A DNA stretch of 64,000 nucleotides from CAVRUD01 sp963724285 (GCA_963724285.1 CAVRUD010000012.1:1-64000), one strand, 5' to 3'; shown: positions 1 to 10,477, numbered from the stretch's first letter. A program made the numbers and translations. The notes: generated by a model not told the origin, from the sequence alone.

Positions 1-40
1 CGGTAGACGGGGAGGCAAGGAAGCGGGGAGGAAGCGTGCT

Positions 41-66
41 GCCGCCCGGGACTTGTCCCGGGCGGC
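41..66. terminator. GC-rich hairpin after YCII gene
   Basis: A perfect 12-bp inverted repeat, GCCGCCCGGGAC and GTCCCGGGCGGC, is separated by two T. It lies 34 bp beyond the stop of the minus-strand YCII gene, where a transcript end is expected. No T-run follows, so it may only stabilise the RNA 3' end. Confidence 0.5.
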
Positions 67-99
67 AGCGTGGGCTGTCGATTCAGGAGGTGGCCTGGC

Positions 100-529
100 T
101 TACGCCTGCTGCGCCTCGATCTCTGCGCGCAGCCGGTCCTCCTGCTCGCGCAGCTCGGGCGTGAACTCCTCGCCGAAGTCTTCCGCCTCGAAGACCGGGC
201 GGATCTCGAGCTCGACTCTCGCCCGGCATCGGGTTCGGGCAGCGCTTCACCCACTCGACCGCCTCGTCCATCGACTCCACCTGCCAGAGCCAGAAGCCGG
301 CGATCAGCTCCTTCGTCTCGGCGAACGGGCCGTCGATCACCGTCGCGGTCCTTCCCCGAGAAGCGCACCCGCTTGCCCTTCGAGCTCGGGTGCAGGCCCT
401 CGCCGGCCAGCATGATCCCCGGCCTTCACCAGCTCCTCGTTGTACTGCCCATCTCGGTCAGCAGCTGCTCGCTCGGCATGATCCCGCTCTCGGAGTCCTC
501 GTCGCCTTGACGATCACCATGACGCGCAT
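100..529 (-). pseudogene. YCII/DGPF-domain protein, frameshifted
   Basis: From an ATG at 529, preceded by AAGGAAA, the minus strand encodes a YCII-related (DGPF) protein of about 143 residues, but only if the frame is changed about four times (near 505, 420, 345 and 220). The start MRVMVIVKA, the central DGPFAETKELIAGFWLW block and the tail ending IEAQQA before a TAA at 100 follow the family in order. These are small ferredoxin-fold proteins of uncertain function; some are encoded next to ECF sigma factors, but none is adjacent here. It is either a decayed gene or one damaged by assembly indels. Confidence 0.75.
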
Positions 530-907
530 CTCTCGTTTCCTTTTCCGTTCATACGGGGCCGCGGCCCCTCCGGCCGCGTTGTTCCCGATTCACCTGGTTG
601 TCGAACGGGCGCCACCCTATTCGACACCCCGCGCACGTCAAACTGTGCGCGGGGAGGAGGCATCTCAGTCTAGCCGGATCCTGGGAGACGTGAACGATGA
701 GAGCGAGGGGTGGGCAAATGGCTAATCATGGTATTTAGGGCGTCTAGCAAAACCTCGGGTCGGCCGCGGACGCCAGGTTGAAACCTGCTTAACTGTCTAA
801 CCACCGGTGCCCGTTATTGCACGAAGGCCACCTCGCGCGTTCTATCGTCATGCGGGGACCGGGACGTCCGGCATCTCCGACCGCGAACGCGTCCAAGGAG
901 TCAGCAG
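530..907. other. intergenic, no gene seen
   Basis: This 378-bp stretch shows no convincing reading frame. At 771-787 it holds a solo copy of the palindrome CGCCAGGTTGAAACCTG, the same core seen at 12532 and at the ends of the family-2 repeats near 3115 and 5113. Confidence 0.5.
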
Positions 908-1297
908 ATGGACTGGAAGTCGAGCTGGCACCAATATCCCCGTCTCGGACGTTCACCGCGCCAAGGCGTTCTACGTTGACCAGGTCGGGTTCAACGCCGA
1001 TCACGACCACGACATCGGCGGCGGTGTTCGCTTCGTGCAGTTGACCCCGCCGGGTTCCGCCTGCTCGATCTCAATCGGGACCGGCCTGTCCGACGCTCCT
1101 CCCGGCTCCGTCAAGGGCGTCCAGATCGTCGTCGCCGACGCGGACGCCGCCCGGGCCGAACTCGTCTCCCGTGGCGTTGACGCCAGCGAAGTCCAGGATT
1201 TCCCTGGGGCCGGTTCGTCTTCTTCAACGACCCGGACGGCAACTCGTGGGCCGTGCAGCAGATCCCGGACTACGGCGCCCAGGCCGCCCAAGGCTAG
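908..1297 (+). pseudogene. VOC (glyoxalase/bleomycin resistance) family protein, frameshifted
   Basis: An ATG at 908 starts a protein beginning MDWK; after frame changes near 920 and 940 it reads VSDVHRAKAFYVDQVGF, the classic N-terminal betaalpha motif of a VOC-fold protein. After another shift near 1205 the end reads GRFVFFNDPDGNSWAVQQIP, the usual VOC C-terminal motif with the metal-site region, and stops at TAG 1295. The length (about 130 residues) is normal for a single-module VOC protein. The substrate cannot be told: these proteins include glyoxalases, dioxygenases and antibiotic-binding proteins. A hairpin terminator follows at 1320. Confidence 0.75.
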
Positions 1298-1319
1298 CCC
1301 CCGAGTTAGCTCCTTTGTT

Positions 1320-1347
1320 GCCGCCCGGTGGATATGCCCCGGGCGGC
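1320..1347 (+). terminator. hairpin after VOC gene
   Basis: Arms GCCGCCCGG and CCGGGCGGC with a 10-nt loop begin 22 bp after the VOC stop codon. The stem sequence resembles the hairpin at 41-66 near the YCII gene. Confidence 0.5.
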
Positions 1348-1380
1348 CTCATATCTGTCCCTAAAGGCGGTGCCGTCTCC

Positions 1381-1538
1381 CGTCGCCCGGGGCTAAAGAC
1401 CCCGGGCTGACCCCATAACCCCCCGAAGGGGGCTGCCACGCCGGGGCGGTGGTCGGATCGCTCCGCCTATCGTGACGGGTCGCACCGGCTTCAGCCGGGT
1501 TATCTCATGTAGCCCGGGGTCTTTAGCCCCGGGCGACG
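1381..1538. repeat. dispersed palindromic repeat family 1, copy A
   Basis: A 158-bp element has perfect 28-bp terminal inverted repeats (1381-1408 and 1511-1538). Each end is itself palindromic around CTAAAG, as CCCGGGG-CTAAAGA-CCCCGGG. The interior carries ATAACCCCCC and a GGCTTCAGCCGGGTTAT block. Related copies lie at 10335-10477, 11538-11684 and 22150-22620. It has no coding capacity and looks like a MITE- or REP-type element. Confidence 0.85.
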
Positions 1539-1639
1539 CCGGGTCGGCGCCTCGCATCGCCCCGGGCGACGCCAACACGGCGCGACACAAGACTGTTTTG
1601 GCACCTCGGTCGGGGACCTGACGCCACCTTTCGTCCCTG

Positions 1640-2826
1640 TCAGTCGTCGATCGCCGCGTACGCCGTCGTCCACACGTCCCGCCAGATCTTGGAGAGCCGC
1701 TGCCGGGGCGCATGGCCTGGGTGAGGACGACGGTGATGACCTCCTCCTGGGGGTCGTTGAACCAGGCCGTCTCCAGGCCGCCGGTCCAGCCATAGGTGCC
1801 GGGTTTCGCCCACAGGTTGTCGTAGCCGAGGGTGATCCCGACGCCAAAACCCCATCCGGCGCTTCCCAGGATCGGGCCGGCGGTTGAGCGCTGCTCAGCC
1901 GTCAGGTGGTCGGCCGTCATCAGCTCCACGGCGGGGCGGGAGATGATCCGGTCTTTGCCATGAACGCCGCCGTGGAGCAGCATCCGGGCGAAGGCCAGGT
2001 AATCGTCCAGCGTCGAAACCAGACCGCCGGCTCCCGACTGGAAGGCGGGCGGTGTGCTCCAATAGCCGTTCTTCGGATCATCGTAGACGTTCAAGTTGCC
2101 CGTCTCGAAATCGGCCCAGTAGACGGTGGTCGCCCGGTCCTGCTTCTCGGGCGGCAGATCGAAGGCGGTGTTGACCATCCCCAATGGATCGAAGATGCGC
2201 TCGTTCAGCACCGTCGCCAGCGGCTTGCCGGCCGCCCGTGCGACCAGAACGCCCAGCACGTCGGACCCGGTGTTGTACACCCAACGCTCGCCTGGCTGGT
2301 GCATCAGAGGCAGGGTAGACAGGCGGCGGAGCCACTCGTCCGGCTCCGGCGGGTTGGCACTTCCGGGAGGACCCTGGCCCAGGTCCAACCCATGACTCGC
2401 CTTCAGGATCGGGACCTCGTCCGGGTCGGCCATCAGGACGCCGAAGCCCATCCGAAAAGTGAGCAGATCGCGCAGGGAGATCGACCGCTCGGCCGGGACC
2501 GTCTCGTCGAGCGGCCCGTCCCATCGTTTCAACACCCGCCTGTTGGCCAGCTCCGGCAGGAGGTCATCGACGGGATCGTCCAGGCGCAGGCGGCACTCCT
2601 CCATCAGCGAGAGGGTAGCCACGGCCAGGATCGGTTTCGTCATCGAATAGATCCGGAAGATCGTATCCCGCTGGATCGGTGGCCCGTCGATCGCCAGGCG
2701 ACCGGACACCGCACGTGGAGGTCGCCGCGGCGCTCCACCGCGGCCACCACCCCAGGGGCCTCGCCCCGGTCGACGTGCCCGGCGATCACCTGCGGCAGAC
2801 GGGCAATCCGGGTGGGGAAAATCCAT
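1640..2826 (-). pseudogene. serine hydrolase (beta-lactamase class C / esterase family), frameshifted
   Basis: The long central frame carries the class C beta-lactamase fold hallmarks: SxxK as SMTK, the YxN-type triad as YNT in WVYNTGSDVLG, and a C-terminal glycine-rich GWTGGLETAWF segment in the KTG position. Such enzymes hydrolyse esters, D-amino peptides or beta-lactams. An ATG at 2826 followed by MDFP gives sense (TRIARLPQVIAGHVDRGEAP) only if one C of CCCC is removed; the frame returns near 2710. A further shift near 1700 leads to the tail SKIWRDVWTTAYAAIDD and a stop at 1640. The length of about 395 residues fits the family. No signal peptide is visible, so it is probably cytoplasmic. 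Confidence 0.8.
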
Positions 2827-3087
2827 TACTCGTCATGAAGCACTCCAATCACACAGTCCGGGCAGTAATCGCCTCAGGAGGTAAAGCTAGCCGCCCGGGA
2901 AGCTGCGCGGTTTCGTCGGGGTTCGGTCTCGCCACAAAACAGGGCCGCTTTGGCGGGGGCCTCCATGGGCGTGTCGAAGCAAGCGGGAGCGATGAGGAGC
3001 AAGAGATCGGCCGGGGACAGGGCCTGCACGTCCGCGAACGAGTTGGAGGTTTGCGCCATCAGGTCGCTGAGCCTGGAGACTAAGACC
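2827..3087. other. intergenic, no supported gene
   Basis: Between the serine hydrolase start and the family-2 repeat there is a short minus-strand frame (2874-3059), but it has no recognisable domain or good ribosome site. I do not call it. Confidence 0.4.
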
Positions 3088-3215
3088 TTCTATCACAACC
3101 CCTCGGCAGCGGCGAACGCCAGGTTGATGGAGGTTGCGGAATGGATGGGGTGTTTGCGAGAACGGGGCTGGGATGGGACATGCTAGCTCCCCGGCCGCCC
3201 GGGGACACGCGGCCA
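3088..3215. repeat. dispersed repeat family 2, single-ended copy
   Basis: The stretch from CTTCTATCA to CGGAATGGAT at 3088-3148 matches, with few changes, the reverse complement of 5230-5280. The shared core is CCAGGTTGATGGAGGTTGCG. It is followed by CCCCGGCCGCCCGGGG, also seen in the copy near 5165. Only one end is present here. Confidence 0.65.
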
Positions 3216-3233
3216 ACCGTTCCGACGAGCGCT

Positions 3234-3935
3234 CTAGTCCTCAGGCTCGACGACCGTCAGGCGCGCGACCTTGTCCGGGAGCACCGTCCCGTCCGCGAGT
3301 TCGACGTGCACCATGATCTCGTGAGGGCCGGGAGCCAGCGGCGCCAGAAGCAGGTGGTATCCGTCCGCGACCGCCAGGGCAGTGCCCGGAGCGCCCCCCA
3401 ACACATTGTGCTCCGGCAGCGTCAGCCTGAAGGGAGGCGACGACGCCCGGTACGTGCCGATATCCGACACCAGGACGCCATCCACGCGGACAATTAGGAC
3501 GGCATAGCGATCGGCCTCATCTTTGGCACAGGCGCGCAGTTCGGCCTCGGTCTCGCCGAAGAACGGCGGCGGTTCGGCGGTGGAGCACTCGGCGGCGACG
3601 ACGGGGACGAAGACGACCCGGTCCGTCGGGACGGCGCACGGCGGGAAGCTGCTGGGCAGGAAGAACACCGGTCCGTCCTGGCCGGTGCCGCAACTCGCCC
3701 CGGTGACGTCGTGCCCCGGGTTGCGCCCGATCGGGATGCCTACCATCCACTGCCAATGGCGCGCGCTCCACTGGCCGAGGGTAGCCCCGGACACCACCGC
3801 CCCGGGCGAGAATACCGGTCCGATGAGCGTCGGGCTCGGCGGGCGCGTGACGACCCGCGACGCAACCAGGCCTCCTATCAGGCAGAGCGCCGCCACCAGG
3901 AGCAGCCTGGCGCGGAGGCGACCGGCCCCCGTCAC
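3234..3935 (-). CDS. membrane-anchored secreted protein of unknown function
   Basis: This encodes a 233-residue protein if it starts at GTG 3935, directly after the preceding amidase stop; an ATG at 3983 would overlap that gene by 44 nt. Residues 5-28 form one hydrophobic segment (LRARLLLVAALCLIGGLVAS) followed by RVVTRPPSP, typical of a signal anchor, so the rest is outside the membrane. The exported part contains WSARHWQWMVGIPIGRNP, four cysteines (including CGTGQ and ACAK) and a C-terminal beta-rich section. I do not recognise the family. Its position suggests co-transcription with the cell-wall amidase upstream and an envelope role. Confidence 0.6.
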   Translation of the reverse strand: MTGAGRLRARLLLVAALCLIGGLVASRVVTRPPSPTLIGPVFSPGAVVSGATLGQWSARHWQWMVGIPIGRNPGHDVTGASCGTGQDGPVFFLPSSFPPCAVPTDRVVFVPVVAAECSTAEPPPFFGETEAELRACAKDEADRYAVLIVRVDGVLVSDIGTYRASSPPFRLTLPEHNVLGGAPGTALAVADGYHLLLAPLAPGPHEIMVHVELADGTVLPDKVARLTVVEPED

Positions 3936-3939
3936 CGGG

Positions 3940-4591
3940 TTACCCAGACCACAGCGCAAACCACGCGACGACTCCGGCGGCAATTGCCTGAGCGATCTCC
4001 TCTCGCCTCTCTGGCTGGCGCAGTGCCTCTGCCTCCGTGGGATTGGAAGGAAAACCGCCTGACCAGAACGCTGGGCATCTTTGCCAGCAACAACCCCCCA
4101 TTGTCGAAGCGGTCGACGGTGTTGACGGGGATTCCAAGGGAGCCCAACGCCGCGTTCATGACCTGGCTGAACACCAGATCCTTCTCTTTGACCGCCCAGA
4201 ACGTCTGCGCGTAGTCGATGCTGGAGTCCACCGCGGCATTCAGATGGATTTCGACGAAGACCTCGGCCGAACAGGCGTTGGCGATGGCGCCCCGCTGGGA
4301 GTTGCCCAACTCCGTCCCGGTGTCCTGTCGCGTCAACGCCACCGAGTGGCCATGGTCTGCGCGGAGGATCTCAGCCACCCGGTTCGCGATCACGAGGGTC
4401 AGGTCGGCTTCGCGCAGTCCGAACTCGTCGTTGACGGCCCCCGGATCCGGCCCGCCGTGTCCAGGGTCGAGCACGACCCGGGCCGATGGGAGCGGACACG
4501 CGGCGCTGACGACCGGGCCATGATCGGCCGCTACCGGGGCAGCCAGAATCCCCAACGCCAACAGCACGGTTCCAAGCGTTCGCCACATCAC
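3940..4591 (-). pseudogene. N-acetylmuramoyl-L-alanine amidase (Amidase_3), one frame break
   Basis: An N-terminal signal peptide (TLGTVLLALGILAAPVAA) precedes a zinc amidase domain that cuts the bond between muramic acid and the peptide stem of peptidoglycan. VVLDPGHGGPDPGA supplies the first zinc His, READLTL the zinc Glu and VEIHLNAA the second His. Near 4060 the frame breaks exactly at the catalytic Glu: the DNA reads GTCAGGCGGTTT where the family has VEGGF, and two missing bases would restore it. The tail SNPTEAEALRQPERREEIAQ then matches to TAA 3940. The restored length is 217 residues. The enzyme is normal apart from the break, which may be an assembly error. Confidence 0.8.
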
Positions 4592-4734
4592 ATCGGGTCA
4601 CCGGTCGGGATTGCACTTCTAAAGGGACTGGAGGTCCCGTCTGCCGCGTTCGCCGTGGTCGAGCGCCAAGCATACATCCCCACACCGGAGCCAGAGAGCG
4701 GGCTCCACCCCTCCCCAAAGGGAGAGCCGCCGTG

Positions 4735-4990
4735 CGGCCTTGAACGGCCTCGGATTTGCCGCGATGGCGCTGGTGCAGAACGTTGCCCTCGCCCGCGTCA
4801 TCCTGCTGGTGGTCATCGGTCCCACCCACATCGGATTGCATACCACGCTGACGACGTTGGTGCAGCGCGGCAGCAACGACGCCAATCGGGGGCGAGTGTT
4901 CGCCCTGGTAGGTGCGGTGACGGGGGCGCTCTTCCTGGTTGGCACCGTCGGGGAAGCGTTGCCGGCGGCGCTGGTTTTGGGGAGTGTCGG
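4735..4990 (+). pseudogene. MFS transporter fragment
   Basis: About 80 codons read as the C-terminal half of a major facilitator exporter: hydrophobic helices around ALVQNVALARVILLVVIGP and LVGAVTGALFLVGTVGEALP, linked by NRGRVFAL, the loop motif typical of MFS_3 exporters. There is no start or full length, and the downstream sequence runs into the family-2 repeat at 5094. This is a remnant, probably truncated by repeat insertion or rearrangement. Confidence 0.6.
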
Positions 4991-5093
4991 TGGCCATGGG
5001 CGCCGCCGTATCGCCTCCCGCCGGGGCTCACGGCCCGGGCTAAGAGCGCCGATCAACACCGTCGGGCGCCGCGCCGCTCGGCCCAGTCCCGGA

Positions 5094-5280
5094 GGGACGT
5101 CGTCGGTTGAGTGCCAGGTTGATGGAGGTGCGGAATGGATCGCGGGTTGTTTGGAGCGCCGCCGTTTCCCGGGCGGCCGGGGAAACGGCATGTCCCGTCC
5201 CAGCACCGCTCTCCAAAACTCCCTGATCCATTCCGCAACCTCCATCAACCTGGCGTCCGCCGCCGCCGAGGGGTGTTGAT
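5094..5280. repeat. dispersed repeat family 2, palindromic copy
   Basis: A near-perfect large palindrome: GCCAGGTTGATGGAGG at 5113 is mirrored by the complement ending at 5254, with an inner stem GCCGTTTCCCGGGC...GGGGAAACGGC around 5161. One side extends to 5280 and matches the single-ended copy at 3088. No coding frame is supported. Confidence 0.75.
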
Positions 5281-5294
5281 AGAAGGGCTAAACC

Positions 5295-5348
5295 GGACAG
5301 CATCTCGAGGCTAGGAGGCCGTCTCCCTTAGCCTCGGAGATGCTGTCC
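5295..5348. repeat. long imperfect hairpin
   Basis: GGACAGCATCTC and GAGGCTA are mirrored by TAGCCTC and GAGATGCTGTCC with a 15-nt loop, giving a 19-bp stem with one bulge. It lies between the family-2 repeat and the luciferase-like gene. It may act as a terminator or be another small mobile palindrome. Confidence 0.6.
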
Positions 5349-5539
5349 CTCTTAGCCCGGGCCAACCTTGGGCCAACCCTGGGCCGTAAGCCCCAGGCGG
5401 CAGGGGAGACGCCGGTTCCCGTCCCACCACCGCTCCCGAAAACAGTTGACGGGTGGCGCAGCGCCGTGCGATCTTCCCCGGAGCGCGGACACCGGCCGCG
5501 CGTCGACCATCGGGATACAACGGAAGACACACCGACATC

Positions 5540-6591
5540 ATGGATACCCATCTCGCACTCGGGCTCGACACCTTCGGTGACGTGGGCCGCGTTGCCGAAG
5601 GTCAGCCGCTTCCCCATGCGCAGGTCATCCGCGAGGTCGTCGCCGAGGGCGTGCTGGCGGACGAGGTCGGGGTCGACTTCATCGGCATCGGCGAACACCA
5701 TCGCGCCGACTTCGCCGTCTCCTCGCCGGAGATAGTGCTGGCCGCCATCGCTGGGCAGACGAAGCGCATCCGGCTTGGCTCCGCCGTGACGGTGCTCAGC
5801 TCCGACGACCCGGTGCGCGTCTTCCAGCGCTTTCGACACTCGACGCGGTCTCGAATGGGCGGGCAGAGGTGATCCTGGGACGCGGCTCGTTCACCGAGTC
5901 CTTCCCCCTCTTTGGCTACGAACTCGACCAATACGAACTCCTGTTCGAGGAGAAGCTGCAACTCTTCGCCGCGCTGCTCGACGCCGATGGCGCCGGCGAC
6001 CCGGTGACGTGGAGCGGCCGGACGCGGGCACCGCTCTGGGAGACGCGTCTTCCCAACGACAGAACACGGCCGCCTGACAACCTGATCGGCGTCGGAGGGA
6101 GCCCGGAGTGGTGGTGCGCGCCGCCCGCTATCGGATCGGCCTCATGCTCGCCATCATCGGCGGCAATCCCGTCCGCTTCGCGCCGTATGTGGACTTGTAC
6201 CATCGCGCCCTCTCCCAGTTGGCTTCGTCCCTTTCCGATCGGGGTGCACTCGCCCGGCCACGTCGGCAAGACCGATGAGGACGCGCGCGAGGAGTTCTGG
6301 CCGCCGTACCGCGAAATGCGCGACCGCATCGGGGCCGAGGGGGATGGGGGCCGATGAGCCGCGCCGAGTTCGACCGCGAGATCGAGTCCGGCTCGCTCTA
6401 CGTCGGATCGCGGAACCATCGCCCGCAAGATCGCGACGACGGCGCAGGCGCTCGGAGTCACCCGCTTCGACATGAAGTACAGCGCGGGCGCCCTCCACGA
6501 GACGATGATGCGCTGCATCGCGCTACGGACGCGAGGTCATTCCACGCGTACGCGGACTCCTCGCCTCGCCGAACTACACCCAGCCCGGTAG
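5540..6591 (+). pseudogene. LLM-class flavin-dependent oxidoreductase (luciferase-like), multiply frameshifted
   Basis: An ATG at 5540 opens with MDTHLALGLDTFGDVG and continues through DFIGIGEHHRADFAVSSPE, the signature of the bacterial luciferase-like monooxygenases that use reduced flavin. The frame changes near 5835 (resuming VILGRGSFTESFPLFGY), near 6040, near 6120 and 6240 (FPIGVHSPGHV) and near 6415, ending with RGLLASPNYTQPG at TAG 6589. All blocks are in family order over a normal length of about 350 residues. At least five independent frame breaks in one gene favour decay unless the local assembly is very poor. Confidence 0.75.
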
Positions 6592-6721
6592 GCAACGGTC
6601 TGCCTCCTCCATGGCCCGCGAGACCGCCAGCCCGACCACGCCTGCGTCTCGGTTATGAAGCCTGTTGAGTATGGCATCGCGCAGACCGGCAAACGATTGG
6701 CGGGTTTCGGCGCGCAGCCCG

Positions 6722-7405
6722 TCAGTCGCCCAGCAAGGGCGCGAGGTCGCCGCCGTAGCGGCAAGAACCAGCACGACGCCGTCCCAGTCGTATGGGCGTT
6801 CCGACACGTAGCGCGCACCGAGCCGCTCGTAGAACGCCCGGTTCGGATTGATGCGGAGCACCCGACGCGCATGCTGGCGATGCCCTGGGCACGAGGAGGT
6901 CCGCCGCCCGCCTAACAGGAGGCGACCGATCCCGCGGCGTTGGTCCGCAGGCCAGACGTTGAGTTGCCGCAACTCGCCGCCGTAGACCGGGTCGTCCATG
7001 CAGGGCCGCCCAGGCGTAGCCGACGGGCACCCCATGGGCGACTCGGCCACGAGCATGAAGTCGCCCGAACCGTCCCGGCCGTCAACGTATTCACCAGTTG
7101 GCGGCGCTTTCGGCCTCGGTGAAGGACGGGCGGTGCGGTGGGGGCGAGGCCGCGGAAGGCGGAATCGTTCGCGATCAGGATCCGGCCAGGGCCACGGCGT
7201 CGCCGACGGCCACGTCGCGCACGCGGAAATGCCGTGGCGGTGGGACGGCGGGATCCCGGTCAGGCGCCAACCGGCGCACGCCCTTCCATATGGGGGCGGG
7301 CAAGGCAGCGACCCAGCCGTTCAGGTGGATAGCACGGTGAGTTTCGCGGCTACCGGTGAACGACGCAATGATGGCGGAGGGGTTGCTAGGGCTGGGACCG
7401 TTCAT
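6722..7405 (-). pseudogene. GNAT family N-acetyltransferase, multiply frameshifted
   Basis: Segments on the minus strand assemble into a GNAT acetyltransferase: RHFRVRDVAVGDA (beta1-alpha1), PSFTEAESAANW, DFMLVAESPMG, the acetyl-CoA pyrophosphate loop ADQRRGIGRLLL (Q/RxxGxG/A), NPNRAFYERLGARYVSERPYDWDG and a final LAPLLGD at 6722. The start is uncertain; an ATG at 7405 is the first available, but homology begins near 7240. At least four frame changes are required. The acyl acceptor is unknown. Confidence 0.65.
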
Positions 7406-7525
7406 GCATCCCCGGACATATCGGCGCAGCCTGCCACCTGCCGCCTCCCGGCCTCCCGAGCCTCCTGCCTCCCTGCGCGTGTACAGTAGCCACCGTCCGG
7501 ATGACGCAATGCCCGGGATGAGACG

Positions 7526-10266
7526 ATGACGCTGCCGGTCTTGGTCACGAAGCTCTCTGATCACCGCCCCGCCCCAGGGTGGTGCCCAGGCCGCGCCCCT
7601 GATCGGGCGGCTGCATCAAGGCGCTGGACCGCAAGCTCACCCTCATCTCTGCCCCGGCGGGGTTTGGCAAGACCACCCTGGTCAGCGAATGAGTACGGCG
7701 CCAGCGGGCGCCCGACCGCCTGGCTGTCCTTGAGCAGGCCGATGGCGATCCCCCACGGTTCCTGACCTACCTGATCGCGGCCCTGCGGACGGTTGCGCCG
7801 GAAATCGGGAGGGGCTGCTCGATGCGCTCCAATCCCCTCAGGCGCCTGCCGCCGACGAATCGATCCTGACCTCCCTCGTCAATGAGGTCGCGACGCTACC
7901 GGGGCCGGGCATCCTGGTGCTCGACGACTACCACGCGATAGACGCCGAGCCGATCGAGCCGCGCCCTCACCTTTCTCTGGAGCGCCTACCGCCGCAGATG
8001 CACCTAGTCATCGCCACCCGGGAAGATCCGATCTACCCTTAGCCCGGCTTCCCCTCCGTGACCAGTTGACGAGTACGCGTCGCCGGGTTGCGCTTCACTC
8101 CAGACGAAGCGGCTGCCTTCTCAACGAAGCGATGGGGCTGGCTCTCTCGGCTCGCGACGTGGCCGCCTTGGAGGCGCGAACCGAAGGCTGGATCGCCGGG
8201 TTGCAACTCGCCGCGCTCTCGATGCAGGGCCGGGACGATTCCCGGGTTTATCCAGGCATTCGCCGGCGATCAACGCTGTATCGTGGATTATCTCGTCGAG
8301 GAGGTGTTGGAGCGTCGGCCGGAACAGGTCTTCGGCGTCCTTGCTCCAGACCTCAATCCTCGATGGCTGGACCGGCCCTCTCTCGACGCCGTCACCGGGC
8401 GGGAGCGATGGCAGCGCGTGCTTGGACGCCCTGCAGCGAGGCAACTTTTTCGTCGTGCCGCTGGATGACCGGCGACACTGGTATCGCTATCACCATCTCT
8501 TTGGCGACGTTCTGCGGTGCCCACGCGCCGGAGGAGCAACCCGATCAGATAGCCTATCATTCACCGGCGGGCCAGCGCCTGGTACGAGCAGACACGGTCA
8601 GCCGTCCGAGGCCATCCACCACGCCCTGGCCGCCCAGGATTCGGCACGCGCGGCGGACCTGGTCGAACGTGCATCGCCGGCCATGCGCCAGATCGGCAGG
8701 AAGCCATGTTGCTGAGCTGGTCCGGGCGCTTCCCGACGAAGTACTCCGCTGCCGGCCCCTGCTCGGCGACCCTCTATGTCGGGGTCTTGCTACAGTGCGG
8801 ACAACTCGATGGGGTGGAGGACTGCCTGCGGGACGCCGAGCGCTGGCTGGATGCAAGACGATCGGGGTGAACCCCCTGCGACCACGCACGGCCCCGATTT
8901 TCGCATCGATGAAGATGGGTCCGGGACGCTGCCCTGGGCTGATCGCCATCTACCGGGCCGGAATGGCTCTGGCGCTCGGTGACGTGGCGGCGCGTACCCA
9001 CGCCCGGCGAGTGCTCGACCTCGTCGGCGAAGGACGATCTCTGGGGCGCGGCGCGGCGGCAGGGCTGCTGGGGCTCGCCGCCTGGACGAGCGGGGACCTC
9101 GAGGCGGCGCACCGGTCGTATGCCGACGGCATGGCGAACTTCGCAGAGGGCCGGGTACACCCCGACGCCGTCGGCGGCGTACATCGCGTTGGCCGACGTC
9201 ACGGATCCGCAGGGCCGGCTCCGCGAGGCGATGGCGCACCTACGAGCGGCGCTGCGGGTCGGCGACGGCGCCCGCGCCGACCACTGCGGGGCACGGCCGA
9301 CATGCACGTGGCATGCGCGAAATCTACCGGGAGCGTAACGAAGCGGAGGGGCCGCGCAGCACCTGCTGCGAAGCCTGGGGCTCGGGTGATCTCAACGGGT
9401 ACCCGAAGAACCCGTATCGCTGGCGTGTTGCTACGGCGCGGATCCGCGAAGCCCAAGGAGATATTGACGGCGCGCTCGATCTGCTCGACGAGGCGGAGCG
9501 CCGCTACGAGAGCGACTTCTAGCGAAACGTGCGTCATCGCGGCGATCGAGGGCGAGGCTCTCGATCGCCCAGGGGAGGAAGTGAGCCCTCGGCTGGGCGC
9601 GGGAGCGAGGACTATCCGTTGCGGATGACCTCAGACCTGCGTGAATTCGAACACATCACCCTGGCGCGGCTGCTCACGCGAGCTGGGGCGAGCCAGGAGA
9701 AACGGCATCATCGCGAAGCCGATGGCCTGCTCCCCCCATTGCTTGCCGCGGCGGTGGCGGGCGAGCGGGCGGGCAGCATCATCAAGATCCTGATCCTGCA
9801 GGCGCTCGCGCACGGGGCAAGGGCGACGTCCTGGTGGGCTATCGCCGCTGCGGAGCACCCTGGCCATCATGGCCGAGCGGAGGGGTATGTCCGGGCTATT
9901 CGTCGGCGAAGGCGCGCCGATGGCGCGGCTCCTTTCCGAAGCGGCCACCCAGGGGATCACGCCGGCCTACACGGGCAGGAGCCTGGTCGCCGCCGGCCTT
10001 GAGGCACAGGCAGACGAGTCTACGCTTCCCGTCCCGGCCCACCGTTGGTACCGCTCAGGCATCGACGAGCCCCTGAGCCCGCGCGAACTAGACGTGCTGC
10101 TCACCTCGTCGCCACCCAGCTATCAAACCGGGAGATCGGCGACACCTTCTTCCTGGCGCTTGACACCGTCAAGGGACACAACCCCGGCGGATCTTCGCCA
10201 AACTCGGCGTCCAGCGCCGTCCGGAGGGGAGCGTTGTCGCGGGCGCGGGCCCTGAAGCTGATCTAG
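7526..10266 (+). pseudogene. MalT-type LuxR family transcriptional regulator, multiply frameshifted
   Basis: A very long regulator (about 910 residues) can be followed through many frame changes. It has an N-terminal STAND ATPase with Walker A APAGFGKTTL at 7651-7680 and Walker B ILVLDDYH near 7912. A tetratricopeptide-like helical middle includes WIAGLQLAALSMQGRD, DYLVEEVLERRPEQV and DRRHWYRYHHLFGDVLR. A C-terminal LuxR helix-turn-helix includes LSPRELDVL, QLSNREIGDTFF and LDTVKGH, ending RARALKLI at TAG 10264. Family members bind an inducer and ATP, oligomerise and activate sigma-70 promoters. In-frame stops, such as the TGA at 7690 after VSE, exclude a functional product as read. Confidence 0.75.
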
Positions 10267-10334
10267 CGGGGCGTGTCGAGAAGGTGGCCGCGTTTCGGGG
10301 TCGCCCAGGGGGAACGGCGAGGCGTCGTCCCGGC

Positions 10335-10477
10335 GTCGCCCAAGCTAAAGACCGGGCTAACACCCAATAACCCCCCTGAAGAGGGCTGGAACAACGCGGT
10401 GAAGGTCGGATTCTCCGCCGATCGAGACGGGTCGGCAGCCGGCTTCAGCCGGGTTTGTGGAGGTCAGCCGGGTCTAA
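10335..10477. repeat. dispersed repeat family 1, copy B (truncated at the IS)
   Basis: This matches copy A through CGTCGCCC, GCTAAAGACC, ATAACCCCCCTGAAG and GGCTTCAGCCGGGTT, and stops at CAGCCGGGTCTAA, exactly where the IS at 10478 begins. The final 14 bp of the family are missing. Confidence 0.75.

Noticed and set aside
2874..3059. Short minus-strand frame MAQTSNSFADVQALS...
   Set aside because: No recognisable domain, no ribosome site, and it borders a dispersed repeat.
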